Assembly: GCF_000374125.1 (NCBI RefSeq)
Contig: NZ_KB893646.1
Coordinates: 62,001 to 126,000, forward strand
Length of the DNA: 64,000 nt
Direction of reading: 5' to 3'
Origin: Niabella aurantiaca DSM 17617
Lineage (GTDB): Bacteria > Bacteroidota > Bacteroidia > Chitinophagales > Chitinophagaceae
Position 1 is the stretch's first letter; each line of letters starts with the position of its first letter. The position numbers and the translations under genes are program-made. This document shows, one piece after another, positions 1 to 7,560 of this stretch. Below the pieces are notes generated by a model that saw only the letters and a list, made by a program, of their open reading frames with translations, had not been told where the DNA came from and made no database searches.

Positions 1-2
1 CT

Positions 3-3000
3 CTGTTCCGCGAAAAAGACAGTCGTTTTGAAACCATTCTTTACGCCACACCGGTCCGCAAAGGCCCGTATGTATGGAGCCGGTTCGGCATTATTTTCCT
101 GGTAAACATCATTTGTTACATGCTTTTAATAACCGGTATGATGATGGGGCATCTATTAACCGGGCGGCATTCCGGCGATGTTGATGCGATATATCCCCTG
201 CGTTATCTTCATCCCTTTTTTATTCTGTTGCTCCCTAATATCCTTTTTTGTACTGCAGTGGCGGCAAGCATCGGGTTATTTGCCAGGAACAAGATGCTGG
301 TGTATGCCTCCGGTATACTGATCTATTTTCTCTATTGGGGCATCTCCTTTTATGCCAACTCGCCCATTATTGCCAACAGTACCCCCATGCCGGCTTCCGC
401 CATGCGTATGGCGGCATTGGCAGATCCGTTCGGCATATCAGCCTTCCTGGAGCAAACCCGCTACTGGAGTGCGCTTCAGCGCAATATCGAGCTGTTGCAA
501 CTGAATGGCAGCCTGCTGATCAACCGGCTGCTTTACCTTGCGATATCGGGCCTGCTCCTTTTGGTGGCTTATAAAAAATTCGTACTGCAACCGCAGCAGG
601 AGGCCGGAAACCGACGACAACGCCGGTCGCCCGCTGTTTCCCATGCAAGCTACCATCCCGTAGCTACCCATACTGCTTCCTGGCGTTATTATCTGCAATG
701 CGTGTGCAGCCTGGTATCCATCGGGTGGAACAACATTATCAAAAGCATTCCCATCTGGCTGATCCTTGCCGGTTGGGTGGGTTTTATGAGCATTGAAACA
801 TTTAGTGATATCAATGGCAATAGCCGCATACCGGAGCACCTGGCCACTACCGCGGTCCTCATAAAAGGCATTCTTTCGGAACTGCCGCTGGTAGCCCTGA
901 TGGTGCTGGTGTTCTATGGGAATGAGCTTTTCTGGCGTAGCCGCAATACCCGTTTTGATGCATTGGAAAATACGACCGCCGTTCCCCCGGTTGTACTGCT
1001 CGTTTCGAAATGGCTGTCGCTGTTGCCTGTAATCCTCCTGCTGTTACTGGCAGGTATGGGTATGGGAGTGTTGATACAGTTCATAAAAAGTAATGCTCCT
1101 GTTGACTGGGCACTGTATGGATCGCTTTTTTACCTTATCGGACTGCCCCTGTTCCTGAATGCCGGACTGATCATTTGTATACAAGCGCTGCTCAGGAATA
1201 AATATGCCGGTATCATAGTTGCAGGTATGGTAGTGCTGCTGACGAACACCAGTATGGGTAACCTGTTTGGCATCAGGCATCCGCTGCTGCGCTTTGCCAA
1301 TACGTTCCAGGGCGCCTACAGCGAAATGAATGGTTTTGGTAACGGTCTTTCTGCCTTTCACGTTAAAATGGTATACGGGTCTTCCGTTACGCTGCTACTT
1401 TTTATGATTACGGCTGCTTTCAGGCAGGGAACCGCTACCACCGGCCAGAGACCGTGGTTATGGAAGGCTGGTATATACGGAATGCTTACCATTACCGCTT
1501 TTTACGCAGGCACCCTTATTTTCATCAACACGCCGTCATTTAGCAGGCAGTCCCTTACAGACTGGAAAATCTCCTACGAAAAGAAATATGCATTTATTGC
1601 AAACAGACCCCAGCCTTTGATCACCGATGTTTCCGCGGAGATCGATCTTTATCCCGAGAAAGCCGGTTACAGGGTCCGGGGAAATTACCGGATGGTGAAT
1701 CAGACAAAAGCTCCCATCGACACGCTCTATATGTATGGCGACAAGGAAATGAGCTGGCGCCGGTGGCAGCTGGACAATGGAGAACTTATCACAGCAGATT
1801 CCTTATACGGTTATTATGTATTTAAGCTTGTGCGCCCGTTAATGCCAGACGACAGTATGAGCCTGCAATTCGCTTTTGAATATGAGGGCTCGCCTTTTAA
1901 ACCAGCAGCGGGATTCAATACAATTGTCCGGAACGGGAGCTTTATCCGCATCAGCCGGTATTTTCCGGTGCCAGGGTACAATAACAGTAATGAGATCGAA
2001 GAAAAACGGGAGCGTAAAAAATATGGCCTGGATACCACCGACTGGCTGCCGGCCTTATCATCTCCCCGGAAAAAGGATGCAGGTTTTGTGCACTTTGAAG
2101 CCGTGGTATCCGTTGATGATCACCAGACCGCCGTCAGCATAGGCGAGCTGGTAAAACAATGGAAAAAAGGGTCCCGCAACTATTATCATTATAAAACACC
2201 TGTACCGGTGCCGTTCCGGTTTGCGGTGGCATCGGCCCATTATGCTGTTAAAAAACAAAAGCAGGGCAACACCGTTATTGAAGTATATTATGATCCGGAG
2301 CATTCCCGGAACATCGATCACCTGATGAATACTGCGCGCCGGAGTATCGCCTATTGCACAGCTAACATTGGCCCCTACCCGTTTTCAACTGCCCGGTTTA
2401 TAGAAATTTCAGCGCTTACCAGGGGCTTTGCCGGGACCGCATACCCCGGAAGTCTATTCATCAACGAAGCATTCGGGTACCGCAATGTGATCGGTAAAGA
2501 TCCTGCCAGGGACATCGTCAATGAAATGGTGAGCCATGAAACAGCGCACGCATGGTGGGGCAACAGCGGCATTGCGCCGGATGAACGGCAGGGCAGCACG
2601 CTGATGACGGAAACACTCGCCATGTACACGGAACTGATGTGCTATAAACAAATGTATGGAGCAGACGTGCTTGCCAACCGGGTGCATGTGCACAAGGATC
2701 TGTACCTCAGCAGCCGCAACCAATCCGACGAACCGCCCCTGTTCCTGCTGAACCCCGCCCAGCCTTATCTCTCCTACGACAAGGGAATGGTAGTTATGTA
2801 CCAGCTTTACCTGCTCCTGGGTGAAGCGCGGGTCAACCGGGCCTTAAGGAACTTTTATCAGCAACATGCTTTTCCACATCCGGTACCGGTTTCCACCGAC
2901 CTGCTGGAGGCGCTGTATGCCGTTGCATTGCCCTCCGACACGGCAAAACTGGATGAATGGTTCCGGCAGATCGTTACCTACGACCTCGTACTGGAAACCG

Positions 3001-3296
3001 CTACGGCAAGCAGGCAGGCAAACAACACTTACGCCCTGAACCTCGATGCAGCAGTCACGAAATACAAAGAAGATGGAACCGGAAATGAAGCCGTAATTCC
3101 TTTTAACGAACCCGTTACAGCGCTGATCGCTTTTCCCGGGGGCAGCACCCAAAAACGAGTGCTGCAGCCGGTCCACAACCGTATCCAGACCACTTTATCT
3201 TTTACAGAAAAACCCCTGCGGGTAGTGCTGGACCCGGACCTCAGATTCCTGAACCGTTCAGACGAAACAAAAGAGAAAGCTGTAACAATCCTTTAA
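3..3296 (+). CDS. ABC-2-type permease fused to M1 metallopeptidase (5' partial)
   Basis: The reading frame is open from base 3 and continues upstream of the window, so the ATG at 120 is internal and the protein is truncated at its N-terminus. The first half (to about residue 500 counted from the 120 ATG) carries repeated hydrophobic segments typical of an ABC-2 permease. The second half is an M1-family peptidase with the zinc motif HETAH (H806-H810) followed by TETLAMY, whose Glu831 is the likely third ligand; the spacing is one or two residues longer than in classical M1 enzymes. Such permease-peptidase fusions are known in Bacteroidota and normally lie next to an ABC ATPase, which would be upstream of the window. 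The substrate is unknown. A terminator follows the stop codon. Confidence 0.85.
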   Translation: MFREKDSRFETILYATPVRKGPYVWSRFGIIFLVNIICYMLLITGMMMGHLLTGRHSGDVDAIYPLRYLHPFFILLLPNILFCTAVAASIGLFARNKMLVYASGILIYFLYWGISFYANSPIIANSTPMPASAMRMAALADPFGISAFLEQTRYWSALQRNIELLQLNGSLLINRLLYLAISGLLLLVAYKKFVLQPQQEAGNRRQRRSPAVSHASYHPVATHTASWRYYLQCVCSLVSIGWNNIIKSIPIWLILAGWVGFMSIETFSDINGNSRIPEHLATTAVLIKGILSELPLVALMVLVFYGNELFWRSRNTRFDALENTTAVPPVVLLVSKWLSLLPVILLLLLAGMGMGVLIQFIKSNAPVDWALYGSLFYLIGLPLFLNAGLIICIQALLRNKYAGIIVAGMVVLLTNTSMGNLFGIRHPLLRFANTFQGAYSEMNGFGNGLSAFHVKMVYGSSVTLLLFMITAAFRQGTATTGQRPWLWKAGIYGMLTITAFYAGTLIFINTPSFSRQSLTDWKISYEKKYAFIANRPQPLITDVSAEIDLYPEKAGYRVRGNYRMVNQTKAPIDTLYMYGDKEMSWRRWQLDNGELITADSLYGYYVFKLVRPLMPDDSMSLQFAFEYEGSPFKPAAGFNTIVRNGSFIRISRYFPVPGYNNSNEIEEKRERKKYGLDTTDWLPALSSPRKKDAGFVHFEAVVSVDDHQTAVSIGELVKQWKKGSRNYYHYKTPVPVPFRFAVASAHYAVKKQKQGNTVIEVYYDPEHSRNIDHLMNTARRSIAYCTANIGPYPFSTARFIEISALTRGFAGTAYPGSLFINEAFGYRNVIGKDPARDIVNEMVSHETAHAWWGNSGIAPDERQGSTLMTETLAMYTELMCYKQMYGADVLANRVHVHKDLYLSSRNQSDEPPLFLLNPAQPYLSYDKGMVVMYQLYLLLGEARVNRALRNFYQQHAFPHPVPVSTDLLEALYAVALPSDTAKLDEWFRQIVTYDLVLETATASRQANNTYALNLDAAVTKYKEDGTGNEAVIPFNEPVTALIAFPGGSTQKRVLQPVHNRIQTTLSFTEKPLRVVLDPDLRFLNRSDETKEKAVTIL

Positions 3297-3349
3297 GAGT
3301 ATTTGCGCAGCCAGTCCTTTATATGTAAAACAGATACCTGACAGCAATA

Positions 3350-3379
3350 AAAAAAGCACCCCTTCCGGAGTGCTTTTTT
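3350..3379. terminator. Bidirectional terminator between the permease-peptidase gene and tsf
   Basis: A perfect 10-bp stem (AAAAAAGCAC at 3350-3359, GTGCTTTTTT at 3370-3379) with a 10-nt loop lies between two convergent genes. The A-tract before the stem and T-tract after it allow intrinsic termination from both sides. Confidence 0.8.
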
Positions 3380-3384
3380 GAAAG

Positions 3385-3413
3385 ACCCGTCAGGTCCCAA
3401 AGATCTGACAGGT
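3385..3413. repeat. Short imperfect palindrome (CTGACAGGT type)
   Basis: Half-sites ACCCGTCAG (3385-3393) and CTGACAGGT (3405-3413) form an imperfect inverted repeat just downstream of tsf. It resembles short intergenic repeats often seen in Bacteroidota genomes; no function can be read from it. Confidence 0.4.
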
Positions 3414-3421
3414 TTAATTAT

Positions 3422-4258
3422 TTATCCCAGCGCTACCCTTTTGAATTCGGTAACGGTTACGTCGCCGTTCTCTTTCAGATAGTCTGCAACGGATTTACCG
3501 GCATCCTTTACAAAAGCCTGGGCGGTTAAGGTTTGCTCTTTGAAGAATGCACCCAGTTTACCTTCGGCAATCTTAACCAGCATTTCTTCCGGCTTACCGG
3601 CCATCTTCGGATCTTCTTTCATGATGTCGAGGATCACTGTTTTTTCGCGTGCCACCACATCAGCAGGAACACTGGCAGCATCTACCGCTACCGGGCTCAG
3701 GGCCGCTACCTGCATGGCGATATCTTTACCGACTTCGGCAGCTTCTTTATTCAGTCCTACCAGCACTCCAATACGGTAAGCTCCGTGGATATAGGAAGCA
3801 ACATAGGGAGCGTCTACTCTTTCAAATTTGGTGATGCCGATCTTTTCGCCGATCGATGCCAGTTTATCACTTACCAGGTCCGCGATCTTCGCGCCATTGA
3901 TCTCCGCAGTATTCAGTTCATCAATGCTTTTAATATCATTGGCAACAGCAGCATCTGCGATGCTTTTTACAAAAGCCACAAAATCTTCGTTCTTGGAAAC
4001 AAAGTCTGTTTCACAGCTCACACATACAACGATCCCCGACTTGTTGTCTGCAGTTGTCTGCGCAACCACCACGCCTTCTTTTGCTTCACGGTCGCTTCTT
4101 TTGGCAGCCACTTTCTGGCCCTGCTTGCGCAGCCAGTCGATCGCGGCTTCAAAATCGCCGTTTGTTTCTGTTAATGCCTTACGGCAGTCCATCATACCGG
4201 CGCCGGTTGCCTGGCGCAGCTTATTAATATCCTGTGCGGTTATAGTTACTGTACTCAT
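3422..4258 (-). CDS. tsf: Translation elongation factor Ts
   Basis: EF-Ts is the cytoplasmic guanine-nucleotide exchange factor that regenerates EF-Tu-GTP during elongation. The 278-residue product begins with a UBA-like domain and the family signature LRQATGAGMMDCRKAL (about residues 15-30), followed by the dimerisation/EF-Tu-binding core; the length is normal for the family. It is the last gene of the leftward rplM-rpsI-rpsB-tsf cluster, the usual rpsB-tsf order. A 232-nt spacer with two hairpins separates it from rpsB, unusually long for this pair. Confidence 0.97.
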   Translation of the reverse strand: MSTVTITAQDINKLRQATGAGMMDCRKALTETNGDFEAAIDWLRKQGQKVAAKRSDREAKEGVVVAQTTADNKSGIVVCVSCETDFVSKNEDFVAFVKSIADAAVANDIKSIDELNTAEINGAKIADLVSDKLASIGEKIGITKFERVDAPYVASYIHGAYRIGVLVGLNKEAAEVGKDIAMQVAALSPVAVDAASVPADVVAREKTVILDIMKEDPKMAGKPEEMLVKIAEGKLGAFFKEQTLTAQAFVKDAGKSVADYLKENGDVTVTEFKRVALG

Positions 4259-4328
4259 TGTTTTTGTTTAAAGTTTGACATTTAAGGTTTGATGTTTAGC
4301 TCCTCAAATCTTAAACCGGCCTTATTTG

Positions 4329-4373
4329 TGAAAACTAATTTTCATCAGACCGGCTACCTGGCTATGAAGCCAG
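4329..4373 (-). promoter_or_regulatory. Two hairpins in the rpsB-tsf spacer
   Basis: The spacer between rpsB and tsf contains two perfect stem-loops: TGAAAA/TTTTCA (4329-4344) and CTGGC/GCCAG (4358-4373). Neither is followed by a T-tract on the transcribed strand, so they look like RNA processing or attenuation structures and not terminators. The role is inferred. Confidence 0.4.
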
Positions 4374-4490
4374 TTGAAAGAGATTAAGGTTTAAGACTCA
4401 ATATCTGATTTTCAAGGCCGCAGCCTTAACGTCAAATATTGAACCTTAAACCCCGTCCGACCGGGTCATCCGGGCGGGCTTAAACGAAGA

Positions 4491-5387
4491 TTATCTTCTG
4501 GGCGCTCCACCTCTGGATCCGCCGCCGGTAGTTGTTCTGCGGCGCTGACCCTGGCCAGCCCCTGCACCTGTTCCGGTACTGCGTCCGCGACCACCACGGC
4601 CGGCTTCAGCTTCAGCTTCTGCCTGCATTTTCGCCGCTTGCTTTTCTTTTTCGTCTGCAAAATTATCTTCAACATCCTCGTCTTTTGCAGCCTGTCTTTC
4701 GCTCAATCCTTCTGCAATGGCAGCGGTGATGTAGTTTACAACGATCGCAATGGATTTGGTAGCGTCATCATTTGCCGGAATTGCAAAGTCTACTTTATTC
4801 GGATCGCCGTTTGTATCTACCACACCAAACGTACCGATGCCCAGGCGTTTTGCTTCAGCCAGCGCAATGTGCTCATGACCGATGTCCACAATGAACAACG
4901 CAGCAGGAACACGGCCCAGCTGGGCAATACCGCCCAATACTTTTTCCATTTTTTCCTTATCGCGGGTTAAGGTCAGGCGTTCTTTCTTTGTAATGCTGTC
5001 GAAAGAACCGTCGCCCAGCATTTTTTCAATGCTCTGCATTTTCTTAACCGATTTACGTACCGTGTTGAAGTTGGTAAGCATACCACCCAGCCAACGCTCG
5101 GTTACGTAGGGCATTCCCACTCTTTGTGCGCACTCGGTCACAATATCTTTCGCTTGTTTCTTGGTACCTACAAAAAGAATTTTTTTACCGCTGCGTGCAA
5201 TCTGTTTCATTGCTGCTGCAGTTTCCTGCAGGCACTCCACGGTTTTGTTCAGGTCGATGATGTGAATGCCTTTTTTCTCAGCAAAAATGTAGGGTAACAT
5301 TTTAGGATTCCATTTCTTTTTCAAGTGACCGAAATGTACCCCTGCTTCCAAAAGTTGCTGTTGTAAGGATGTATTATTATTTTCCAT
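4491..5387 (-). CDS. rpsB: 30S ribosomal protein S2
   Basis: S2 joins late in 30S assembly and anchors S1 near the mRNA exit. The first 230 or so residues match the family, including the opening LLEAGVHFGHLKKKWNPKM and the central YVTERWLGGMLTNF region. At 298 residues it is longer than the usual 230-250: from about residue 235 it has an acidic/alanine-rich stretch and then a low-complexity tail rich in Gly, Arg, Thr and Gln. Such disordered basic tails occur on S2 of related bacteria. It precedes tsf and follows rpsI. Confidence 0.96.
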   Translation of the reverse strand: MENNNTSLQQQLLEAGVHFGHLKKKWNPKMLPYIFAEKKGIHIIDLNKTVECLQETAAAMKQIARSGKKILFVGTKKQAKDIVTECAQRVGMPYVTERWLGGMLTNFNTVRKSVKKMQSIEKMLGDGSFDSITKKERLTLTRDKEKMEKVLGGIAQLGRVPAALFIVDIGHEHIALAEAKRLGIGTFGVVDTNGDPNKVDFAIPANDDATKSIAIVVNYITAAIAEGLSERQAAKDEDVEDNFADEKEKQAAKMQAEAEAEAGRGGRGRSTGTGAGAGQGQRRRTTTGGGSRGGAPRR

Positions 5388-5393
5388 CTGACT

Positions 5394-5425
5394 AATTTGA
5401 AAATTTGAAAATGTGATAATTTGAA
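5394..5425 (-). repeat. 8-bp tandem repeats in the rpsB leader
   Basis: Units of AATTTGAA lie in register at 5394, 5402 and 5418, with one degenerate unit (AATGTGAT) at 5410. On the coding strand these are TTCAAATT units ending 6 nt before the rpsB start codon. Confidence 0.7.
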
Positions 5426-5435
5426 AATACCAGGA

Positions 5436-5825
5436 TTAACGTTTGCTGAACTGGTAGCTCTTTCTGGCTTTTTTGTGACCAAATTTCTTACGCTCAACAG
5501 AACGCGGATCCCTTCTCAGCAGGCCGGCTGCTTTTAACGCAGGACGGAACTCAGCGTTTACGTCTACCAACGCACGGGCGATGCCCAGCATGGCGGCTTC
5601 CGCCTGACCTTTTACGCCACCGCCGGTAGCAGTGATCTTTACGTCAAATTTATCAGCCGCTTCAACGGTTTTCAGCGGGCGTTCTACCTGGTTTTGCAGG
5701 TACACCAGGGAAAAATAGTTTTTATAGTCTTTATCGTTAACGGTAATGGAGCCAGCACCCTTGGATAAGAAAACACGGGTAACGGCTTCTTTACGGCGTC
5801 CTACAGCATTTTTTTGCTTTTCCAT
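5436..5825 (-). CDS. rpsI: 30S ribosomal protein S9
   Basis: S9 sits in the 30S head and its C-terminal tail reaches the P-site tRNA. The 129-residue product starts with the family-typical NAVGRRKEAVTRVFL and ends in the conserved basic tail (...RKKFGHKKARKSYQFSKR) whose last Arg contacts tRNA. It lies directly downstream of rplM, the standard rplM-rpsI order, and upstream of rpsB. Confidence 0.97.
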   Translation of the reverse strand: MEKQKNAVGRRKEAVTRVFLSKGAGSITVNDKDYKNYFSLVYLQNQVERPLKTVEAADKFDVKITATGGGVKGQAEAAMLGIARALVDVNAEFRPALKAAGLLRRDPRSVERKKFGHKKARKSYQFSKR

Positions 5826-5831
5826 TTATTT

Positions 5832-5855
5832 AATTTGAAAATTTGAAAATTTGAA
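5832..5855 (-). repeat. Three perfect 8-bp tandem repeats in the rpsI leader
   Basis: Three perfect head-to-tail copies of AATTTGAA occupy 5832-5855 just before the rpsI start. The same unit is tandemly repeated in front of rpsB. Confidence 0.75.
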
Positions 5856-5897
5856 AATGAAGCATGTCTTTCGCATTCTGCATTTTATATTCCCTTT

Positions 5898-6341
5898 TTA
5901 GAACTTCAGTTCTTTCGGTTGTTGTGCAATATGCGGGTGCGTACCGCCGGCATATACAAATAATTTTTTGTACATCTTCCGTCCCAAACGGTTTTTGGGA
6001 AGCATGCCTTTTACCGCTCTTTCTATGATCACTTCCGGACGGCGTTTTTGCAGGTCGGATGCTGCTTCTTCCTTACGTCCGCCGGGATAGCCGCTATAGG
6101 TGTCATATACTTTCTGATCCATTTTATTACCGGAAAGTTTCACTTTCTCACAGTTGATCACGATGATGTAATCGCCGGTATCCACGTGCGGCGTGTAGAT
6201 GGCTTTGTTTTTACCGCGCAAAATAGCAGCGATACGGGAACACATACGTCCTACGGTTTGATTAGTACCATCTACAACGTACCAGTTACGCTGCACGGTA
6301 GCCTCGTTCGCATGTTTAGTGGTGAAATGTTGTTTGCTCAT
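5898..6341 (-). CDS. rplM: 50S ribosomal protein L13
   Basis: L13 is an early-assembly 50S protein. The 147-residue product has the family features WYVVDGTNQTVGRMCSRIA near the start, a central GDYIIVINCEKVKLSG, and the signature GMLPKNRLGRKMYKKLFVYAG near the C-terminus. It is the first gene of the rplM-rpsI-rpsB-tsf cluster and is preceded by a consensus promoter and a leader hairpin. In E. coli, L13 represses its own operon; a similar loop here is possible but unproven. Confidence 0.97.
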   Translation of the reverse strand: MSKQHFTTKHANEATVQRNWYVVDGTNQTVGRMCSRIAAILRGKNKAIYTPHVDTGDYIIVINCEKVKLSGNKMDQKVYDTYSGYPGGRKEEAASDLQKRRPEVIIERAVKGMLPKNRLGRKMYKKLFVYAGGTHPHIAQQPKELKF

Positions 6342-6367
6342 TGTTTATTTAAATTTTTAAAGTGATT

Positions 6368-6383
6368 CCGGGCTAACCCCCGG
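6368..6383 (-). promoter_or_regulatory. Leader hairpin upstream of rplM
   Basis: CCGGG (6368-6372) and CCCGG (6379-6383) form a compact hairpin between the predicted transcription start and the rplM start codon. Its place in a ribosomal-protein leader suggests a regulatory or protein-binding role, by inference only. Confidence 0.35.
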
Positions 6384-6401
6384 CCTTTTTCTAAAGGACT
6401 G

Positions 6402-6432
6402 CAAAGGTAGCTGAGTATTGCATAAAAAACAA
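6402..6432 (-). promoter_or_regulatory. Bacteroidota-type promoter of the rplM operon
   Basis: On the minus strand a perfect -7 element TACCTTTG (6402-6409; consensus TAnnTTTG) is preceded, after 20 nt, by TTG at 6430-6432 (-33 element). It points at rplM with a leader of about 50-60 nt. Confidence 0.8.
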
Positions 6433-6437
6433 CGAAA

Positions 6438-6464
6438 AAAGGAGCTATTTTTTACAGCTCCTTT
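6438..6464 (-). terminator. Terminator of the outer-membrane protein gene upstream of rplM
   Basis: A perfect 9-bp stem (AAAGGAGCT at 6438-6446, AGCTCCTTT at 6456-6464) is followed on the minus strand by a T-run. It ends the transcript of the 6630-7400 gene just before the rplM promoter. Confidence 0.75.
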
Positions 6465-6629
6465 ACAAGATGTTGATTTTCAGTAAAAATTTTGACTGCA
6501 ATTTTAACTCATGGGGCTATCCGACCACCCTGCCACGCGCGAGCGCCTGTTTTTTTTCAAAAACGGTGGTACACCTCCGGTCCTGCTTGCCTTTACAGAC
6601 CATCCTGCCTTTTCAATCGAAAGCCCCTT

Positions 6630-7400
6630 TTAAAACCGAAAGGTCAGCAAAAGACCCGTCCGGATGCCTGCCCAGGGGCCGGTCAGTTCCATTCTTCCCC
6701 CGTTTTCGTTTACATCAATGGCTTCCCTTGCATAAGGAATGTCTATTTTTTTTAGCTGATCCTTCAGCTCCGCCTGGTCATCCGGGGTAAGCGGCCGGTC
6801 AGCGATGCCGGACAAGCTTCCTTTTCCACTTCCAAGGTTGAGGCCGGCAATCCACAGATCCAGGCCCAGGCTCCTTCCCAAATGCCATTGGGCTCCCAAC
6901 AGCACCCCTCCGGTATGCGCCGTAACAGCGCCCGACAGGTCGACGGCGTAGTGCGTTCCATTTTCATCATAGGCAATCGTATTGCGCAGCATTTTGTATT
7001 TCGCAAACCGGTAGTAGGGGGCTATATAAAAACCATGTCCATAACCCTTACGTCCTAAATAAAATCGTACTTCGGGTGTAAAAGCATAATTGGTAAACTT
7101 TATTTTATCGATGGCCTCATCTACAAACCGGATCTCTTCTTTAGTGATCCGGTTCTTTATTTGGTTCCTGAAAGGCAGGGTTGACGCGGGCATGATCCTG
7201 CCGGCTATTGCCACTGAGAGGAATTTGTTCAGAACCCGTTCGTATTGCACCGAATAATTTTTCAGTACCGGCGATGTCAGGTTCAGCTTTACAATAGAGC
7301 GCCCGGGCCGCTGCAGAAATGGGCCGGAGGATGCGGCGGGCTGTGATAAAACCCGCTGGCCGGCACACAAAGCGATCAGCAATATGGACAAAAACTTCAT
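6630..7400 (-). CDS. Secreted DUF3575-like outer-membrane barrel protein
   Basis: The chosen ATG (7400) gives about 256 residues starting MKFLSILLIALCAGQRVLSQ, a clear signal peptide; another ATG lies five codons upstream (7415), and the longer open frame to 7559 is unlikely to be translated. The mature part has alternating hydrophobic/aromatic beta-strand patterns (YSVQYERVLNKFLSVAI, FTPEVRFYLG, GFYIAPYYRFAKYKM) and ends in an aromatic residue, LLLTFRF, as outer-membrane barrels do. This resembles DUF3575-type barrel proteins of Bacteroidota. No enzymatic motif was seen. It has its own terminator and is not obviously in an operon. Confidence 0.7.
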   Translation of the reverse strand: MKFLSILLIALCAGQRVLSQPAASSGPFLQRPGRSIVKLNLTSPVLKNYSVQYERVLNKFLSVAIAGRIMPASTLPFRNQIKNRITKEEIRFVDEAIDKIKFTNYAFTPEVRFYLGRKGYGHGFYIAPYYRFAKYKMLRNTIAYDENGTHYAVDLSGAVTAHTGGVLLGAQWHLGRSLGLDLWIAGLNLGSGKGSLSGIADRPLTPDDQAELKDQLKKIDIPYAREAIDVNENGGRMELTGPWAGIRTGLLLTFRF

Positions 7401-7560
7401 AAGCGTAGTTTGCATACTAAGATAATCTAAATTCCGATTGTCATTGCAGGCGATAGGCAAAAGCCCCCGGTACTGATAAAAACAAGCGATCAGAAAAGCA
7501 TATCTCTGCCACCCTGAGCAGTGCCTGGAAAACGTGAGATCCGGCAGCGGAGGCAACACT

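Noticed and set aside
3533-4271. Long plus-strand ORFs opposite tsf
   Set aside because: Antisense shadows of a strongly conserved gene, with no recognisable products.
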